Source: Rhabdothermincola_A sp041688815
GTDB taxonomy: Bacteria; Actinomycetota; Acidimicrobiia; Acidimicrobiales; Acidimicrobilacustridaceae
Assembly (NCBI GenBank): GCA_041688815.1
Contig: JBDNHK010000100.1
Location: forward strand, 26,971-90,970
Direction: 5' to 3'
DNA length: 64,000 bases
The first letter of the stretch is position 1; each line of letters begins with the position of its first letter. Of the stretch, positions 26,929 through 35,715 are shown piece by piece. The position numbers and the translations under genes are program-made. The notes beneath the pieces were generated by a model. The model made no database searches, had not been told where the DNA came from, and worked only from the letters and a program-made list of their open reading frames with translations.

Positions 26929-29691
26929 ATGGCAGGACCGCTCGTCATCGTGGAGTCACCAGCAAAGGCCAAGAAGATCCAGGCGTTCCTGGGCCAGGAC
27001 GCCACGGTGGCCGACGCGCCCACCGTTCTGGCGTCGATCGGTCACGTTCGCGACCTGGCCCGGCGGGCCAAGGAGCTGCCGGCGGCGGTGCAGAAGGAAC
27101 GCTGGGCCCGCCTGGCCATCGACACCGACAACGGGTTCAAGGCCTACTACGTGGTGCCGGAAAACAAGAAGAGCGTCATCTCGGACCTCAAGCGGGCGCT
27201 CAAGGCCGCCGACTCGCTCTACCTCGCCACCGATGAGGATCGCGAGGGTGAGGCCATCGCCTGGCATCTGCTCGAGGTGCTCAAGCCGCCCCGCACCATG
27301 CCGGTGCACCGCATGGTTTTCCACGAGATCACCGCCCCCGCCATCCGTGAGGCGTTCGCCAACCCCCGCGAGCTGAACAACCGCCTGGTCGACGCCCAGG
27401 AGACCCGCCGATTGCTCGACCGCCTCTACGGCTACGACGTGTCGGAGGTGGCCTGGAAGAAGGTCAACCCCGGGCTGTCGGCCGGGCGGGTGCAGAGCGT
27501 GGCCACCCGCCTGGTGGTGGAACGTGAGCGCGAGATCATGGCGTTCGTGGCCGCCGGCTACTGGGATCTCGAAGGGACGTTCGCGGCGCCGGCGGCGGCC
27601 GAGCCCGCCCCCTTCACCGCCAAGCTGATCAGCGTCGACGGCACGCGGCTGGCGTCGGGTGGCGACTTCTCGTTGCACGGCCAACTGACACGTGACGACC
27701 GCATCGTGCTCGACGAGACGACCGCACGTTCGCTGGTGGCCGAGCTCGAGCCGGCGGCGTTTGCGGTGCGGACGGTCGAGGCGAAGCCCTACCGCAAGCG
27801 CCCTTTCCCGCCCTTCATCACCTCCACTCTCCAGCAGGTCGCGGGTCGGGCCCTCAAGGTCTCGGCCAAGCAGGTCATGTCGATGGCCCAGCGTCTCTAC
27901 CAGGACGGGTACATCACCTACATGCGGACCGACTCCACCGCGTTGTCGGCGTCGGCCACCCAGGCGGCGCGGGTCGAGGCCACGGAGCGGTTCGGGGCCC
28001 GGTCGGTGCCGGCCAAGGCCCGGGTGTGGTCGAAGCAGGTGGCCAACGCCCAGGAGGCCCACGAGGCCATCCGCCCGGCCGGCGAGCGGTTCCGCAGCCC
28101 CGAGGACGTGGCCCGCGAGGTCCACCCTGGCGAAGCCCGGTTGTACGAGCTCATCTGGCGGCGCACCGTGGCCAGCCAGATGAACGACGCCACCGGCGAG
28201 ACGGTGACGGTCCGCCTCGGCGCCGGCACCGCCTCCGGGCGCGATGCCGAGTTCTCGGCGGCGGGCACCGTGATCACCGATCGCGGCTGGATGCTGGTCG
28301 AGGAATGGCGCAGCGACGACGACGAGGAGCGGCGCCTCCCGGCCCTCTCCGTCGGCGCCGATCTCGATGCCTCCGACCTCACCGCCGAGGGCCACACCAC
28401 CAAGGCCCCGGCCCGCTTCACCGAGGCCAGCCTCGTGGCCAAGCTCGAGGAACTGGGCGTGGGCCGCCCGTCCACCTACGCCTCGATCATGGAGACGATC
28501 CAGAACCGGGGCTACGTCTGGAAGAAGGGTTCGGCGCTGGTGCCGAGCTGGACCGCGTTCGCCGTCACCACGATGCTCGAGCAGCACTTCGCCGAACTCG
28601 TCGACTACGGCTTCACCCGCGACCTCGAGCAGGTGCTCGACGCCATCTCCATGGGCAGTGCCGAGATGGTGCCGACGCTCGAGGACTTCTACTTCGGTCC
28701 GGTCGGCGACAGCGGCGAACGCCACGGGGGCCTCCGCGACCTCGTCACCGACCGTCTCCCCGAGATCGATGCCGCCGCCATCAACTCGTTCCCCATCGGT
28801 GAGGATCCGAACGGCGTGGTGATCATCGCCAAGCCGGGCAAGTTCGGGCCCTACGTCCAGCGGGGCACCGACACCGCCAGCATCCCCGACGACCTGCCCC
28901 CGGCCGACCTCGACGTGGCCCTGGCCCTCGAGCTGCTGTCGATGCCCAAGGGGGGCAAGCCCATCGGCATCGATCCCGACTCGGGGCTGATGGTGCTGGT
29001 CATGAACGGCAAGTTCGGTCCCTATGTGCAACTCGGGGAGATCGAGGAGCATCCGGACGAGAAGCCCAAACGGGCATCGGTGTTCGCGGCGATGGACCCG
29101 CACCAGGTGTCACTCGACGACGCCCTCCGGCTGTTGTCGCTGCCCCGGGTGGTGGGCACCACGACCGAGGGTGAGGTGATCCGGGCTCAGAACGGCAAGT
29201 TCGGTCCGTATCTCACCAAGGGCGACGACGGGAAGGACAGTCGCTCCCTCGCCGCCGAGGAGGAGATCTTCACGGTCGACCTCCCCCGCGCCCTCGAGCT
29301 CTTCGCCGCTCCCAAGTACGGCGGCAAGCGGGCGCCCAAGCCACCGTTGGCCGAACTCGGGCCCGACCCGGTGACCGGACAGCCCATGGTGATCAAGGAC
29401 GGCAAGTTCGGACCGTACGTCACCGATGGGGAGACCAACGCGTCGTTACGGGTGGGGGACGAGCCGGCCAGCCTGAGCCCCGAGCGCGGCGCCGAACTCC
29501 TGCAGGGCCGTCGCGACGCCGTGGCCAACGGTGAGGTGGGAAAGAAGCCGGCCAAGAAGCGGGCGACCAAGAAGGCGCCGGCCAAGAAGCGGGCCGGCAA
29601 GAGGACAACCGGGGACGGCGTCAGCAGCACAGTGAGCCGCACGGTCGGGGCGAAGAAGCGCCCGGCGAAGAAGGCCGCTCCCAAGCCCTGA
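26929..29691 (+). CDS. topA: DNA topoisomerase I
   Basis: Type IA topoisomerase that relaxes negative supercoils. The TOPRIM domain runs from VIVESPAKAKKI to the acidic ATDEDREGEAIAWHL. The catalytic Tyr is about residue 331 in GYITYMRTDST. There are no zinc fingers. Instead the C-terminus carries four GKFGPYV/L repeat units (near residues 640, 690, 750 and 824) and a Lys/Ala-rich tail with AKKRA-type repeats, as in other actinobacterial TopA proteins, where the basic tail aids DNA binding and processivity. Length is 920 residues. No clear Shine-Dalgarno is present. Confidence 0.97.
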   Translation: MAGPLVIVESPAKAKKIQAFLGQDATVADAPTVLASIGHVRDLARRAKELPAAVQKERWARLAIDTDNGFKAYYVVPENKKSVISDLKRALKAADSLYLATDEDREGEAIAWHLLEVLKPPRTMPVHRMVFHEITAPAIREAFANPRELNNRLVDAQETRRLLDRLYGYDVSEVAWKKVNPGLSAGRVQSVATRLVVEREREIMAFVAAGYWDLEGTFAAPAAAEPAPFTAKLISVDGTRLASGGDFSLHGQLTRDDRIVLDETTARSLVAELEPAAFAVRTVEAKPYRKRPFPPFITSTLQQVAGRALKVSAKQVMSMAQRLYQDGYITYMRTDSTALSASATQAARVEATERFGARSVPAKARVWSKQVANAQEAHEAIRPAGERFRSPEDVAREVHPGEARLYELIWRRTVASQMNDATGETVTVRLGAGTASGRDAEFSAAGTVITDRGWMLVEEWRSDDDEERRLPALSVGADLDASDLTAEGHTTKAPARFTEASLVAKLEELGVGRPSTYASIMETIQNRGYVWKKGSALVPSWTAFAVTTMLEQHFAELVDYGFTRDLEQVLDAISMGSAEMVPTLEDFYFGPVGDSGERHGGLRDLVTDRLPEIDAAAINSFPIGEDPNGVVIIAKPGKFGPYVQRGTDTASIPDDLPPADLDVALALELLSMPKGGKPIGIDPDSGLMVLVMNGKFGPYVQLGEIEEHPDEKPKRASVFAAMDPHQVSLDDALRLLSLPRVVGTTTEGEVIRAQNGKFGPYLTKGDDGKDSRSLAAEEEIFTVDLPRALELFAAPKYGGKRAPKPPLAELGPDPVTGQPMVIKDGKFGPYVTDGETNASLRVGDEPASLSPERGAELLQGRRDAVANGEVGKKPAKKRATKKAPAKKRAGKRTTGDGVSSTVSRTVGAKKRPAKKAAPKP

Positions 29692-29741
29692 CCGGGCGTC
29701 CGCCCCGTCCGTGGGTGCCGATCCGGTGGGCAACGCGGTTC

Positions 29742-29747
29742 TAGTGT
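29742..29747 (+). promoter_or_regulatory. Putative -10 box of the MFS gene
   Basis: TAGTGT precedes the GTG by 6 bases. It suggests that MFS-tmk-holB form their own transcript, separate from topA. Confidence 0.4.
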
Positions 29748-29753
29748 TGCCCG

Positions 29754-31307
29754 GTGGCCGTGCCGCGTCCCGAGCCGGGCGCTTCCGAGGACTCCGACGC
29801 CGGGGTCGAGCTCAACGCCCAGAGCGGTGGCGCAGACGCGTCGTGGGCCATGTCCACCGATCTGCCCACCGACCCGTTTTCCCCGGTGGTGCCGAACGAC
29901 CGGCCAGGGCGGCACGTGCGACTCTTCGGTTCCCACGAGTTCTTCCGGCTGTGGCTGGTCCAGGTCGTCTCGGCCACCGGCGACTGGCTGGGCTTCGCCG
30001 CGATCATCGTGCTGGCCGCCCGCATCGGCGGGGGGGCCGGGGCCGGGGCGGTCTCGCTGGTGATGGCGGCGCGGATCATCCCCGGGTTCTTCTTCGGGCC
30101 GGTGGCGGGGGTCCTGGTCGATCGTTGGGACCGCAAGAAGGTGATGGTCCGTTGCGACATCGGGCGGGCCTGCGTGCTCGTGCTCTTGCCGTTCGTCGAC
30201 AGCGTGGCCGGGCTGGTGCTGGCCTCGTTGGTGCTCGAGGTCTGCACGCTGCTGTGGTCGCCGGCCAAGGAGTCGGAGGTTCCGAACCTGGTGCCTCACG
30301 ATCACCTCACGACGGCCAACTCCCTCTCGTTGGCCGCCGCGTACGGCACCTTCCCGTTCGCGTCCTTGTTGTTCGCTCTGCTGGCCGTGGTGTCGGTGTG
30401 GGTCGGTCGCATCCCGTTGTTCGGGTTCCTGGGCGACGACCAGGTGGCCCTGGCCTTCTACTTCGATGCCGCCACCTTCCTCTTCGCGGCGTGGATGGTC
30501 CATCGCCTCCCGTTCGGGCGAGGGCCGGCGGCGGCGGAGCCGCGTCGCCCGCGGCGGGCCGGCGGGGAGCGGCGCGAGATCAGGATCGCCCTGCGGTCCG
30601 CGGTCGGCGATCTCAAGGAGGGGTTCCACGAGATCGTGGGCAACCACACGGTGCGGGCCGTCAACGTGGGCCTGGCCTGCGGGCTCGTCGGTGGGGGCAT
30701 GCTCATCCCGCTCGGCGCAGTGTTCTCCACCGAGGTGCTGGGCGCCGGCGCGGCCGGGTACGGCCTGTTCACCACCGCCCTCGGCTTCGGGGTGGCCGCA
30801 GGGGCCGTGAGCGTGTCGGTGTTCCAGAAGCGGCTCCCCACGGCCGAGGTGTTCGCCGGGTCGCTTCTGGCTGCGGGCCTGGCCCTGTTCGCCGCGGCCT
30901 CGTCGTCGCAGCTCACCGCCGCCGCCGCGTTCGTCTTCGTGATGGGGTTCTTCGTCGGTCCGGTCTACGTGCTCGGGTTCTCGATGCTCCAGCGTGAGGT
31001 GGCCGACGACATGCGCGGGCGGGTGTTCAGCTCGCTCAACACCCTGGTACGGATGTGTGTGTTGATCGCCATGGTGATGGGCCCGCTGCTGGCGGTGCTG
31101 CTCGGTCGGCTGTCGAACGCAGTGGTCGACGGGGAGGTCTCCGTGCTCGGCGCCGAGATCGCGGTGCCGGGGGTACGTCTGGCCCTCTGGCTGGCGGCGC
31201 TCATCATCATCGGGGCGGCCGTGGCCGCGTGGGCGTCGTTGCGTTCCGGGGCGCGATTGGTGCGGGCTCGCCAGTCGCCTCACCCGTCGCGCCACGACCT
31301 GCCGTGA
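29754..31307 (+). CDS. MFS transporter (MFS_3/EntS-like)
   Basis: A 517-residue major facilitator with about twelve membrane helices after a polar 65-residue N-terminal extension. Signature pieces are SHEFFRLWLVQVVSATGDWLG, the loop PVAGVLVDRWDRKKVMVRCD between helices 2 and 3, and SPAKESEVPNLV. These are typical of the EntS-like exporters and drug transporters. The substrate is unknown. The gene heads an operon with tmk and holB, whose starts overlap (GTGA). Confidence 0.85.
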   Translation: MAVPRPEPGASEDSDAGVELNAQSGGADASWAMSTDLPTDPFSPVVPNDRPGRHVRLFGSHEFFRLWLVQVVSATGDWLGFAAIIVLAARIGGGAGAGAVSLVMAARIIPGFFFGPVAGVLVDRWDRKKVMVRCDIGRACVLVLLPFVDSVAGLVLASLVLEVCTLLWSPAKESEVPNLVPHDHLTTANSLSLAAAYGTFPFASLLFALLAVVSVWVGRIPLFGFLGDDQVALAFYFDAATFLFAAWMVHRLPFGRGPAAAEPRRPRRAGGERREIRIALRSAVGDLKEGFHEIVGNHTVRAVNVGLACGLVGGGMLIPLGAVFSTEVLGAGAAGYGLFTTALGFGVAAGAVSVSVFQKRLPTAEVFAGSLLAAGLALFAAASSSQLTAAAAFVFVMGFFVGPVYVLGFSMLQREVADDMRGRVFSSLNTLVRMCVLIAMVMGPLLAVLLGRLSNAVVDGEVSVLGAEIAVPGVRLALWLAALIIIGAAVAAWASLRSGARLVRARQSPHPSRHDLP

Positions 31308-31930
31308 CCGACGAAAGCGTTCACCAGGGCCGGTTCGTGGCCTTCGAGGGTGGCGAGGCGTGCGGCAAGAGCACCCAGGCCCGGCTGTTGGCCGACGCCC
31401 TCGATGGCGTGCTCACCCGCGAGCCGGGAGGCACGGAGATCGGTTCGGCCCTGCGCGAGCTGGTGCTGTCGCCGACGACGGTTGGCCTCGATGCCCGGGC
31501 TGAAGCGCTGGTGATGGCCGCCGACCGCGCCCAGCATGTGGCCCAGATCGTGCGACCGGCCCTGCTCGCCGGCCGTCATGTCGTCACCGATCGATTTGCC
31601 GGCTCATCGATTGCTTATCAGGCCTACGGTCGGGGTCTGCCGGTCGAGGAGATCCGGTCCCTCTCCGACTGGGCCACGGGCGGGTGCTGGCCCGACCTCG
31701 TCGTGTTGCTGGTCGTCCCACCGTCGGTTGCCCAGGCCCGCCTCGAGCGAGAGCTCGACCGCATGGAGGCCGAAGGCGCGGAGTTCCATGCCCGGGTCGG
31801 GGCCGGGTTTCATCGCCAGGCCGAGGCCGATCCGGACCGGTGGGTGGTGGTCGACGGAACGGCGTCGGTCGAGGCGGTCCATCTCGCCGTGCGAACGGCG
31901 GTGCGCGAGCGGCTACAACTGCCGGTGTGA
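31304..31930 (+). CDS. tmk: Thymidylate kinase
   Basis: Phosphorylates dTMP to dTDP for DNA synthesis. The 208-residue protein has the P-loop FEGGEACGKSTQ (about residues 14-25), the DR motif VTDRFAGSSIAYQ and the substrate Arg in LTREPGGTEIG. The GTG at 31304 overlaps the MFS stop and gives the normal family length. Cotranscription with holB is common in bacteria. Confidence 0.94.
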   Translation: MTDESVHQGRFVAFEGGEACGKSTQARLLADALDGVLTREPGGTEIGSALRELVLSPTTVGLDARAEALVMAADRAQHVAQIVRPALLAGRHVVTDRFAGSSIAYQAYGRGLPVEEIRSLSDWATGGCWPDLVVLLVVPPSVAQARLERELDRMEAEGAEFHARVGAGFHRQAEADPDRWVVVDGTASVEAVHLAVRTAVRERLQLPV

Positions 31931-33018
31931 GCGTCAGCGTCTTTCCACCCCTCAGTGCCGAGACCGCCGGCGTCGACGTGTGGGGTGACGTCGTGGGTCA
32001 GGATGCGGCCTTGGCCGAGCTGAGAGCGGCCGTCGAGACGCCGGTGCACGCCTACCTGCTCGTCGGACCGAGGGGCAGTGGGAAGCGAACGCTGGCGGCG
32101 GCCTTCGCCGCCGCGCTGTTGTCCCGTGACCGCCAGGGAGACGACGCCGCTCGCCACGCCTCGTTGGCGTTGGCCGAGGCGCATCCCGACCTGACCATCG
32201 TCGAGCGTCGGGGCGCCTTCATCTCGGTCGAGCAGGCCGACGAGATCATCAGCCGGGCCTCGCGGGCGTCGGTGGAGGGCGGTCCCAAGGTGCTGGTGCT
32301 CGACGAGTTCCATCTCGTCACCACGGCGGGGCCGAAGCTGCTCAAGTCGATCGAGGAGCCGTCGCCGGGCACGGTGTTCGTGGTCCTGGCCGATCAGCTG
32401 ACGCCGGGCCTGGTCACCATCGCCAGTCGCTGCGTGCGCGTCGATCTGGGCCCCGTTCCCGATGCGGCGATCGCCGAGCGTCTGGTGGCCGAGGGAGTCG
32501 ACCCGCGACGGGCCGCCGAGGGGGCGGCGGCCGCGGTCGGCGACCTGCGCCGGGCCCGGGTGCTGGCCACCGACGAGCGGGTGGCTCTACGCCGAGCGGC
32601 GTGGCATGAGGCCCCGGATCGTCTCGACGGCACCGGCGGGACGGCCGTCGAGGGGGCCGACGAGCTGCTGGCCATGATCACCGATGCCCTGGCCCCGCTG
32701 GCCGAGGCCCAGAAGGTCGAGTTGGCCGAGCTCGAGGAACGGGTCAAGGCCCGCGGTGAGCGAGGCTCGGGCCGCACGGACCTGACCACCCGGCACAAGC
32801 GGGAGGAGCGTCGCTACCGTACCGACGAGGTGCGGGCGGGGCTCACCGAGCTGTCGCGGCGCTACCGCGACGAGATGGTGACGTCGTCGTCCCCGGAGCG
32901 CTCTATCGCCGCCCTGCAGGCCATCGCCGCGCTGGTCGAGGAGCTCGTGCGCAACCCCAACGAGCGACTGCAGCTGGTGGCCCTCTTCGTGAAGCTGGGC
33001 CGGCTCGGCGCCGAGTGA
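31927..33018 (+). CDS. holB: DNA polymerase III delta' subunit
   Basis: Clamp-loader subunit of 363 residues. The AAA+ module carries a Walker A-like GPRGSGKRTLA and the sensor/Arg-finger segment RCVRVDLG. VLDEFHLVTTAGPKLLKSIEEP matches the delta'/gamma family. The usual four-Cys zinc motif between Walker A and B is absent, as in several actinobacterial delta' proteins. The C-terminal collar domain contains a charged coiled-coil stretch (ELAELEERVKARGERG). The GTG at 31927 overlaps the tmk stop. Confidence 0.88.
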   Translation: MSVSVFPPLSAETAGVDVWGDVVGQDAALAELRAAVETPVHAYLLVGPRGSGKRTLAAAFAAALLSRDRQGDDAARHASLALAEAHPDLTIVERRGAFISVEQADEIISRASRASVEGGPKVLVLDEFHLVTTAGPKLLKSIEEPSPGTVFVVLADQLTPGLVTIASRCVRVDLGPVPDAAIAERLVAEGVDPRRAAEGAAAAVGDLRRARVLATDERVALRRAAWHEAPDRLDGTGGTAVEGADELLAMITDALAPLAEAQKVELAELEERVKARGERGSGRTDLTTRHKREERRYRTDEVRAGLTELSRRYRDEMVTSSSPERSIAALQAIAALVEELVRNPNERLQLVALFVKLGRLGAE

Positions 33019-33063
33019 GCTGAGCGGCGCCGATTGCCTTTCGGCGCGACCTGTGGCCGGCGC

Positions 33064-33069
33064 TACCAT
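33064..33069 (+). promoter_or_regulatory. Putative -10 box of tRNA-Thr
   Basis: TACCAT lies 11 bases before the mature tRNA 5' end. No clear -35 is visible. Confidence 0.3.
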
Positions 33070-33080
33070 CGGTTGTTCCC

Positions 33081-33153
33081 GCCCGGGTAGCTCAGACGGC
33101 AGAGCAGCTCACTCGTAATGAGCAGGTCAGGAGTTCGATTCTCCTCTCGGGCT
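33081..33153 (+). tRNA. tRNA-Thr (anticodon CGU)
   Basis: A 73-base cloverleaf: acceptor GCCCGGG pairs with CTCGGGC, the D stem is GCTC/GAGC, the anticodon stem GCTCA/TGAGC holds loop CTCGTAA (anticodon CGT), and the T stem is AGGAG/CTCCT around TTCGATT. CCA is not encoded. It lies just after holB and immediately before a block of damaged genes. Confidence 0.95.
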
Positions 33154-33507
33154 CTCAACAATCGTCGAGTTCGTGCTCGGGCCGCGGCGCGACGAGCCCA
33201 CGATCGTCGGGCCGACTGCGTGGGCCGGCCGCGCCGGTGTCGCGTATGTAACGATCGGCGAAACAGTGGTGCTCCCCCGAGCAGGATCGTCGGGTCCGTG
33301 GGAAGGTGGGACATAAGAGTTGCCTTCCAGGTCCTCGTCCAGTGGCGGCCCGACGGGTTGACCTCTTGGGGCCCCCGGCAACTACCTCGCCTTCGCCCTG
33401 CTCATGGCGCTCGGTCTCGGCGTCACGGGTCTTCTGTCCATGTCGGCGCGGCGCGAGGCCGCCGCTGCGAGCTGAGTTCCAAGATCCCTCGCACCGGGCC
33501 AGTCCCG
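33154..33507 (+). other. Non-coding stretch with a membrane-protein tail remnant
   Basis: No intact gene is visible in these 354 bases. Near 33367-33475 the plus strand can be read as LGAPGNYLAFALLMALGLG followed by VTGLLSMSARREAAAAS and a stop at 33473-33475, with typical high GC in third positions. This looks like the last membrane helix and tail of a transporter, cut at its 5' side by a TGA. The frame following this stop (SHRASPVSATEV) already reads as acyl-CoA dehydrogenase. The upstream 200 bases show no coding pattern. Confidence 0.4.
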
Positions 33508-34037
33508 TGAGCGCCACCGAGGTTCGCGTCCCCGCCGCTGCGGCGCTCGGGGCCGACGGTGGCGGCTTCGACATGATGATCGGCGCCGTCCTGCCGTGGT
33601 TCACGGCCATGAACGCCGCCACCTCGGTCGGCCTCATGGACGCGGCCATCGCCCAGACGGCGGCCTACCTCACGTCCACCCGTCTCGAGCACCTCGACCA
33701 GACGCTGGCCGACAACCCGGTGACCCTGAACCGCCTGGCTCAGGCCAAGCTGGCCGCCGACCAGGCCCGGGCCCTGCTCGACGCCACCGTGACCGCCATC
33801 GAGACCGGCGCCGACGACGCCGTGCTGAAGGTGCTCGAGGTCAAGGCCGCGGCCGGGGAAGCCGCGATCGAGGTGACCGACACGTGCATGCGCCTCTGCG
33901 GCGGCTCGGCCTTCCGCAAGGAGGTCGGGGTGGAACGGCGTTTCCGCGACGCCCGGGCCTCGTCGGTGATGGCGCCCACCACCGACGCCCTCTACGACTT
34001 CATCGGCAAGGCCACCTGCGGCCTTCCCCTCTTCTGA
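33508..34037 (+). pseudogene. Acyl-CoA dehydrogenase-like protein, C-terminal half only
   Basis: About 176 residues starting at GTG 33508 (VSATEVRVPAAAAL) correspond to the end of the middle beta domain and the C-terminal helical domain of an acyl-CoA dehydrogenase-like flavoprotein (TSVGLMDAAIAQTAAYL, AQAKLAADQARALLD, then TCMRLCGGSAFRKEVGVERR). The N-terminal helical domain and most of the FAD-binding middle domain, perhaps 180 residues, are missing. The related family includes flavin monooxygenases of the DszC/SfnB type. The homologous frame continues a few codons upstream of the GTG, so this is a truncation rather than a short gene. It may still be translated. Confidence 0.7.
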
Positions 34038-34072
34038 CCCCTCCTCTCGACCCTCGACCCGCTCGGAGACCC

Positions 34073-34891
34073 ATGGCTGACTCGACGGTCCTCGTTGGCG
34101 CGGTGGCTTACACCGCCAACGTCGTCCCCATCTGGGAAGGCATCAAGGACTACTTCGCCGACACCGGAACCCCCATCGACTTCGTCCTCTACAGCAATTA
34201 CGAGCGACAGGTCGACGAGCTCCTGGCCGGGCACATCGACATCGCCTGGAACACCAACGTGGCGTGGATCCGCACGTTGCGCCAGAGCGACGGGCGGGCG
34301 CGGGCGTTGGCCACGCGCGACACCGATCAGGTGTTCAAGACGCTGGTGATCGGCCTGTCCGGTTCGGGGATGACCGGTCTGGGCGACCTGAAGGGGCGCC
34401 GGGTGGCCCTCGGCTCACGTGACTCCGGGCAGGCCCGGATCCTGCCGATGCACTTCCTCTCCCGTGCCGGTCTGTCCGCCGCCGACATGGACCTGGTGAT
34501 CTTCGACTCCGACGTCGGCAAGCACGGCGACACCGGTCGGTCCGACCTCGATGCCCTGCGGGCCGTGCTCGACGACGAAGCCGACGTCGCCGCCGTCGGG
34601 GTGAACACCTGGGAGGCCCTCACCGCCGCCGGCGACGAGACCGTTAGCGACCTCGAAGTGGTGTGGGAGTCCGAGGTCTACAACCACTGCAACTTCTCGA
34701 CCCTCGACACGCTCGAACCCGAGGTGACCGAAGCCTGGGTCACGACACTGCTGGCCATGGACTGGGAGAACCCCGAGCATCGCCGGATCCTGGAGCTCGA
34801 GGGCCTGCGCGAGTGGGAGCGGGCCGAGCTCGAGGGGTACCAGTCGCTGATAGCGGCCATGGAAGAACAAGGCATCGCCGACCGCTGGTGA
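34073..34891 (+). CDS. Substrate-binding-fold protein (PhnD/MqnA-like), no signal peptide
   Basis: A 272-residue protein of the periplasmic-binding-protein type II fold, closest to the PhnD/SsuA-like family: VLVGAVAYTANVVPIWEGI at the start, LLAGHIDIAWNTNVAWI, then GLGDLKGRRVALGSRDSGQA and AAVGVNTWEAL. It lacks any signal peptide or lipobox, so it should be cytoplasmic. No ABC permease or ATPase is nearby. Cytoplasmic members of this fold can be enzymes (for example MqnA/MqnD, THI5-type). Its partners here are a truncated flavoprotein and a broken radical SAM gene. A GGAG lies 5 bases before the ATG. The gene itself looks intact. Confidence 0.75.
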   Translation: MADSTVLVGAVAYTANVVPIWEGIKDYFADTGTPIDFVLYSNYERQVDELLAGHIDIAWNTNVAWIRTLRQSDGRARALATRDTDQVFKTLVIGLSGSGMTGLGDLKGRRVALGSRDSGQARILPMHFLSRAGLSAADMDLVIFDSDVGKHGDTGRSDLDALRAVLDDEADVAAVGVNTWEALTAAGDETVSDLEVVWESEVYNHCNFSTLDTLEPEVTEAWVTTLLAMDWENPEHRRILELEGLREWERAELEGYQSLIAAMEEQGIADRW

Positions 34892-34909
34892 GCGACCGTT
34901 GAGCGTGGC

Positions 34910-35696
34910 ATGAGTGCTCGTTTGCTGCTTCGTCTCGTCGACGACGTAGGCCTGCTCCATCACGGTGGTACCACGATGGTGGCGGTCGACGGGCCCGATG
35001 ACGTCGACATCGTCGCCCGTTGGTGTGAGGCCACCGGCAACGCCGTCGTGGCCGTGCACGCCGACGCGGTGGAGGTCCACCGGGGCCGGATCGCCGACCC
35101 GATCGCCGCGCTCGCCCCCGAGCGGCGGCCGGGGTACCGCCTGTGGATCTACACCAACTTCCACTGCAACCTGGCCTGCGACTACTGCTGCGTGCAGTCC
35201 TCACCCGGCGCCGGCCTCACCCCGCGCCGGCCTCACCCCCCAGATCAGCCTCGATTCGCCCGACGCCAAACTCCCCGATCACCACCGAGGGGAAGGCTCC
35301 TTCGCCCGGGCCCGCGCCGGTATCACCACGGCCATGGAGCTGGGGTTCCACGTGCGGGTGGCGGCCACGTTGGGCGACGACGCCGGCGACACCGAGTCGC
35401 GCCTCGTGGACCTCTTCGACGAGTTGGGCCTCGAGGACGACCAGCGGGTCGTGCGACGGGTGGCCAAGCAGGGCTCGGCCAACGCCGGGCTCACCGTGTC
35501 GAGGGCGTCATTGGTGCCCGAGGTCTGCCTCACCGCCGACGGGGTCTTCTGGCACCCGGTGGCCGCCATCGACCCGGCCATGAAGGTCACCGAATCGTGG
35601 TCGCCACTCGGCGACGTCATCACCGCCATCAGCGACGAGTGCCGGGCCTACCGGATCCGCGGCGACATCCTGGCCGGCACCTTCCCCTGCGCCTGA
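34910..35696 (+). pseudogene. Radical SAM protein with internal deletion and frameshift
   Basis: The first 100 codons (34910-35207) encode a radical SAM N-terminus with the [4Fe-4S] motif CNLACDYC in YTNFHCNLACDYCCVQSSP. From about 35240 the homologous sequence continues in a different frame (QISLDSPDAKL, then ARAGITTAMELGFHVRVAAT and a C-terminal WHPVAAIDP segment) to the stop at 35694-35696. The central barrel, perhaps 100-150 residues, is missing, and the two parts are out of frame. A 16-base tandem duplication marks the junction. As written, translation from the ATG would run into out-of-frame Arg/Pro-rich sequence, so the gene is almost certainly dead unless the sequence is misassembled. 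Confidence 0.75.
35208..35239 (+). repeat. 16-bp tandem direct repeat at radical SAM deletion junction
   Basis: GCGCCGGCCTCACCCC occurs twice in direct succession (35208-35223 and 35224-35239). It sits exactly where the radical SAM reading frame is broken. Its length, 16, is not a multiple of three. Confidence 0.9.
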
Positions 35697-35715
35697 CGTC
35701 ACGGCTGTCGGTCGG

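Noticed and set aside
26956..29103. 715-codon open frame antisense to topA
   Set aside because: It is the mirror of a clear topoisomerase gene. GC-rich codon bias creates long open antisense frames. Its protein is rich in His, Gly and Leu runs with no domain.
35208..35239. CRISPR-like repeat
   Set aside because: Only two copies, directly abutting and without a spacer. It is a tandem duplication.
33081..35700. Integrated element inserted at tRNA-Thr
   Set aside because: There is no integrase, no repeat of the tRNA 3' end that I can find downstream, and base composition matches the flanks.
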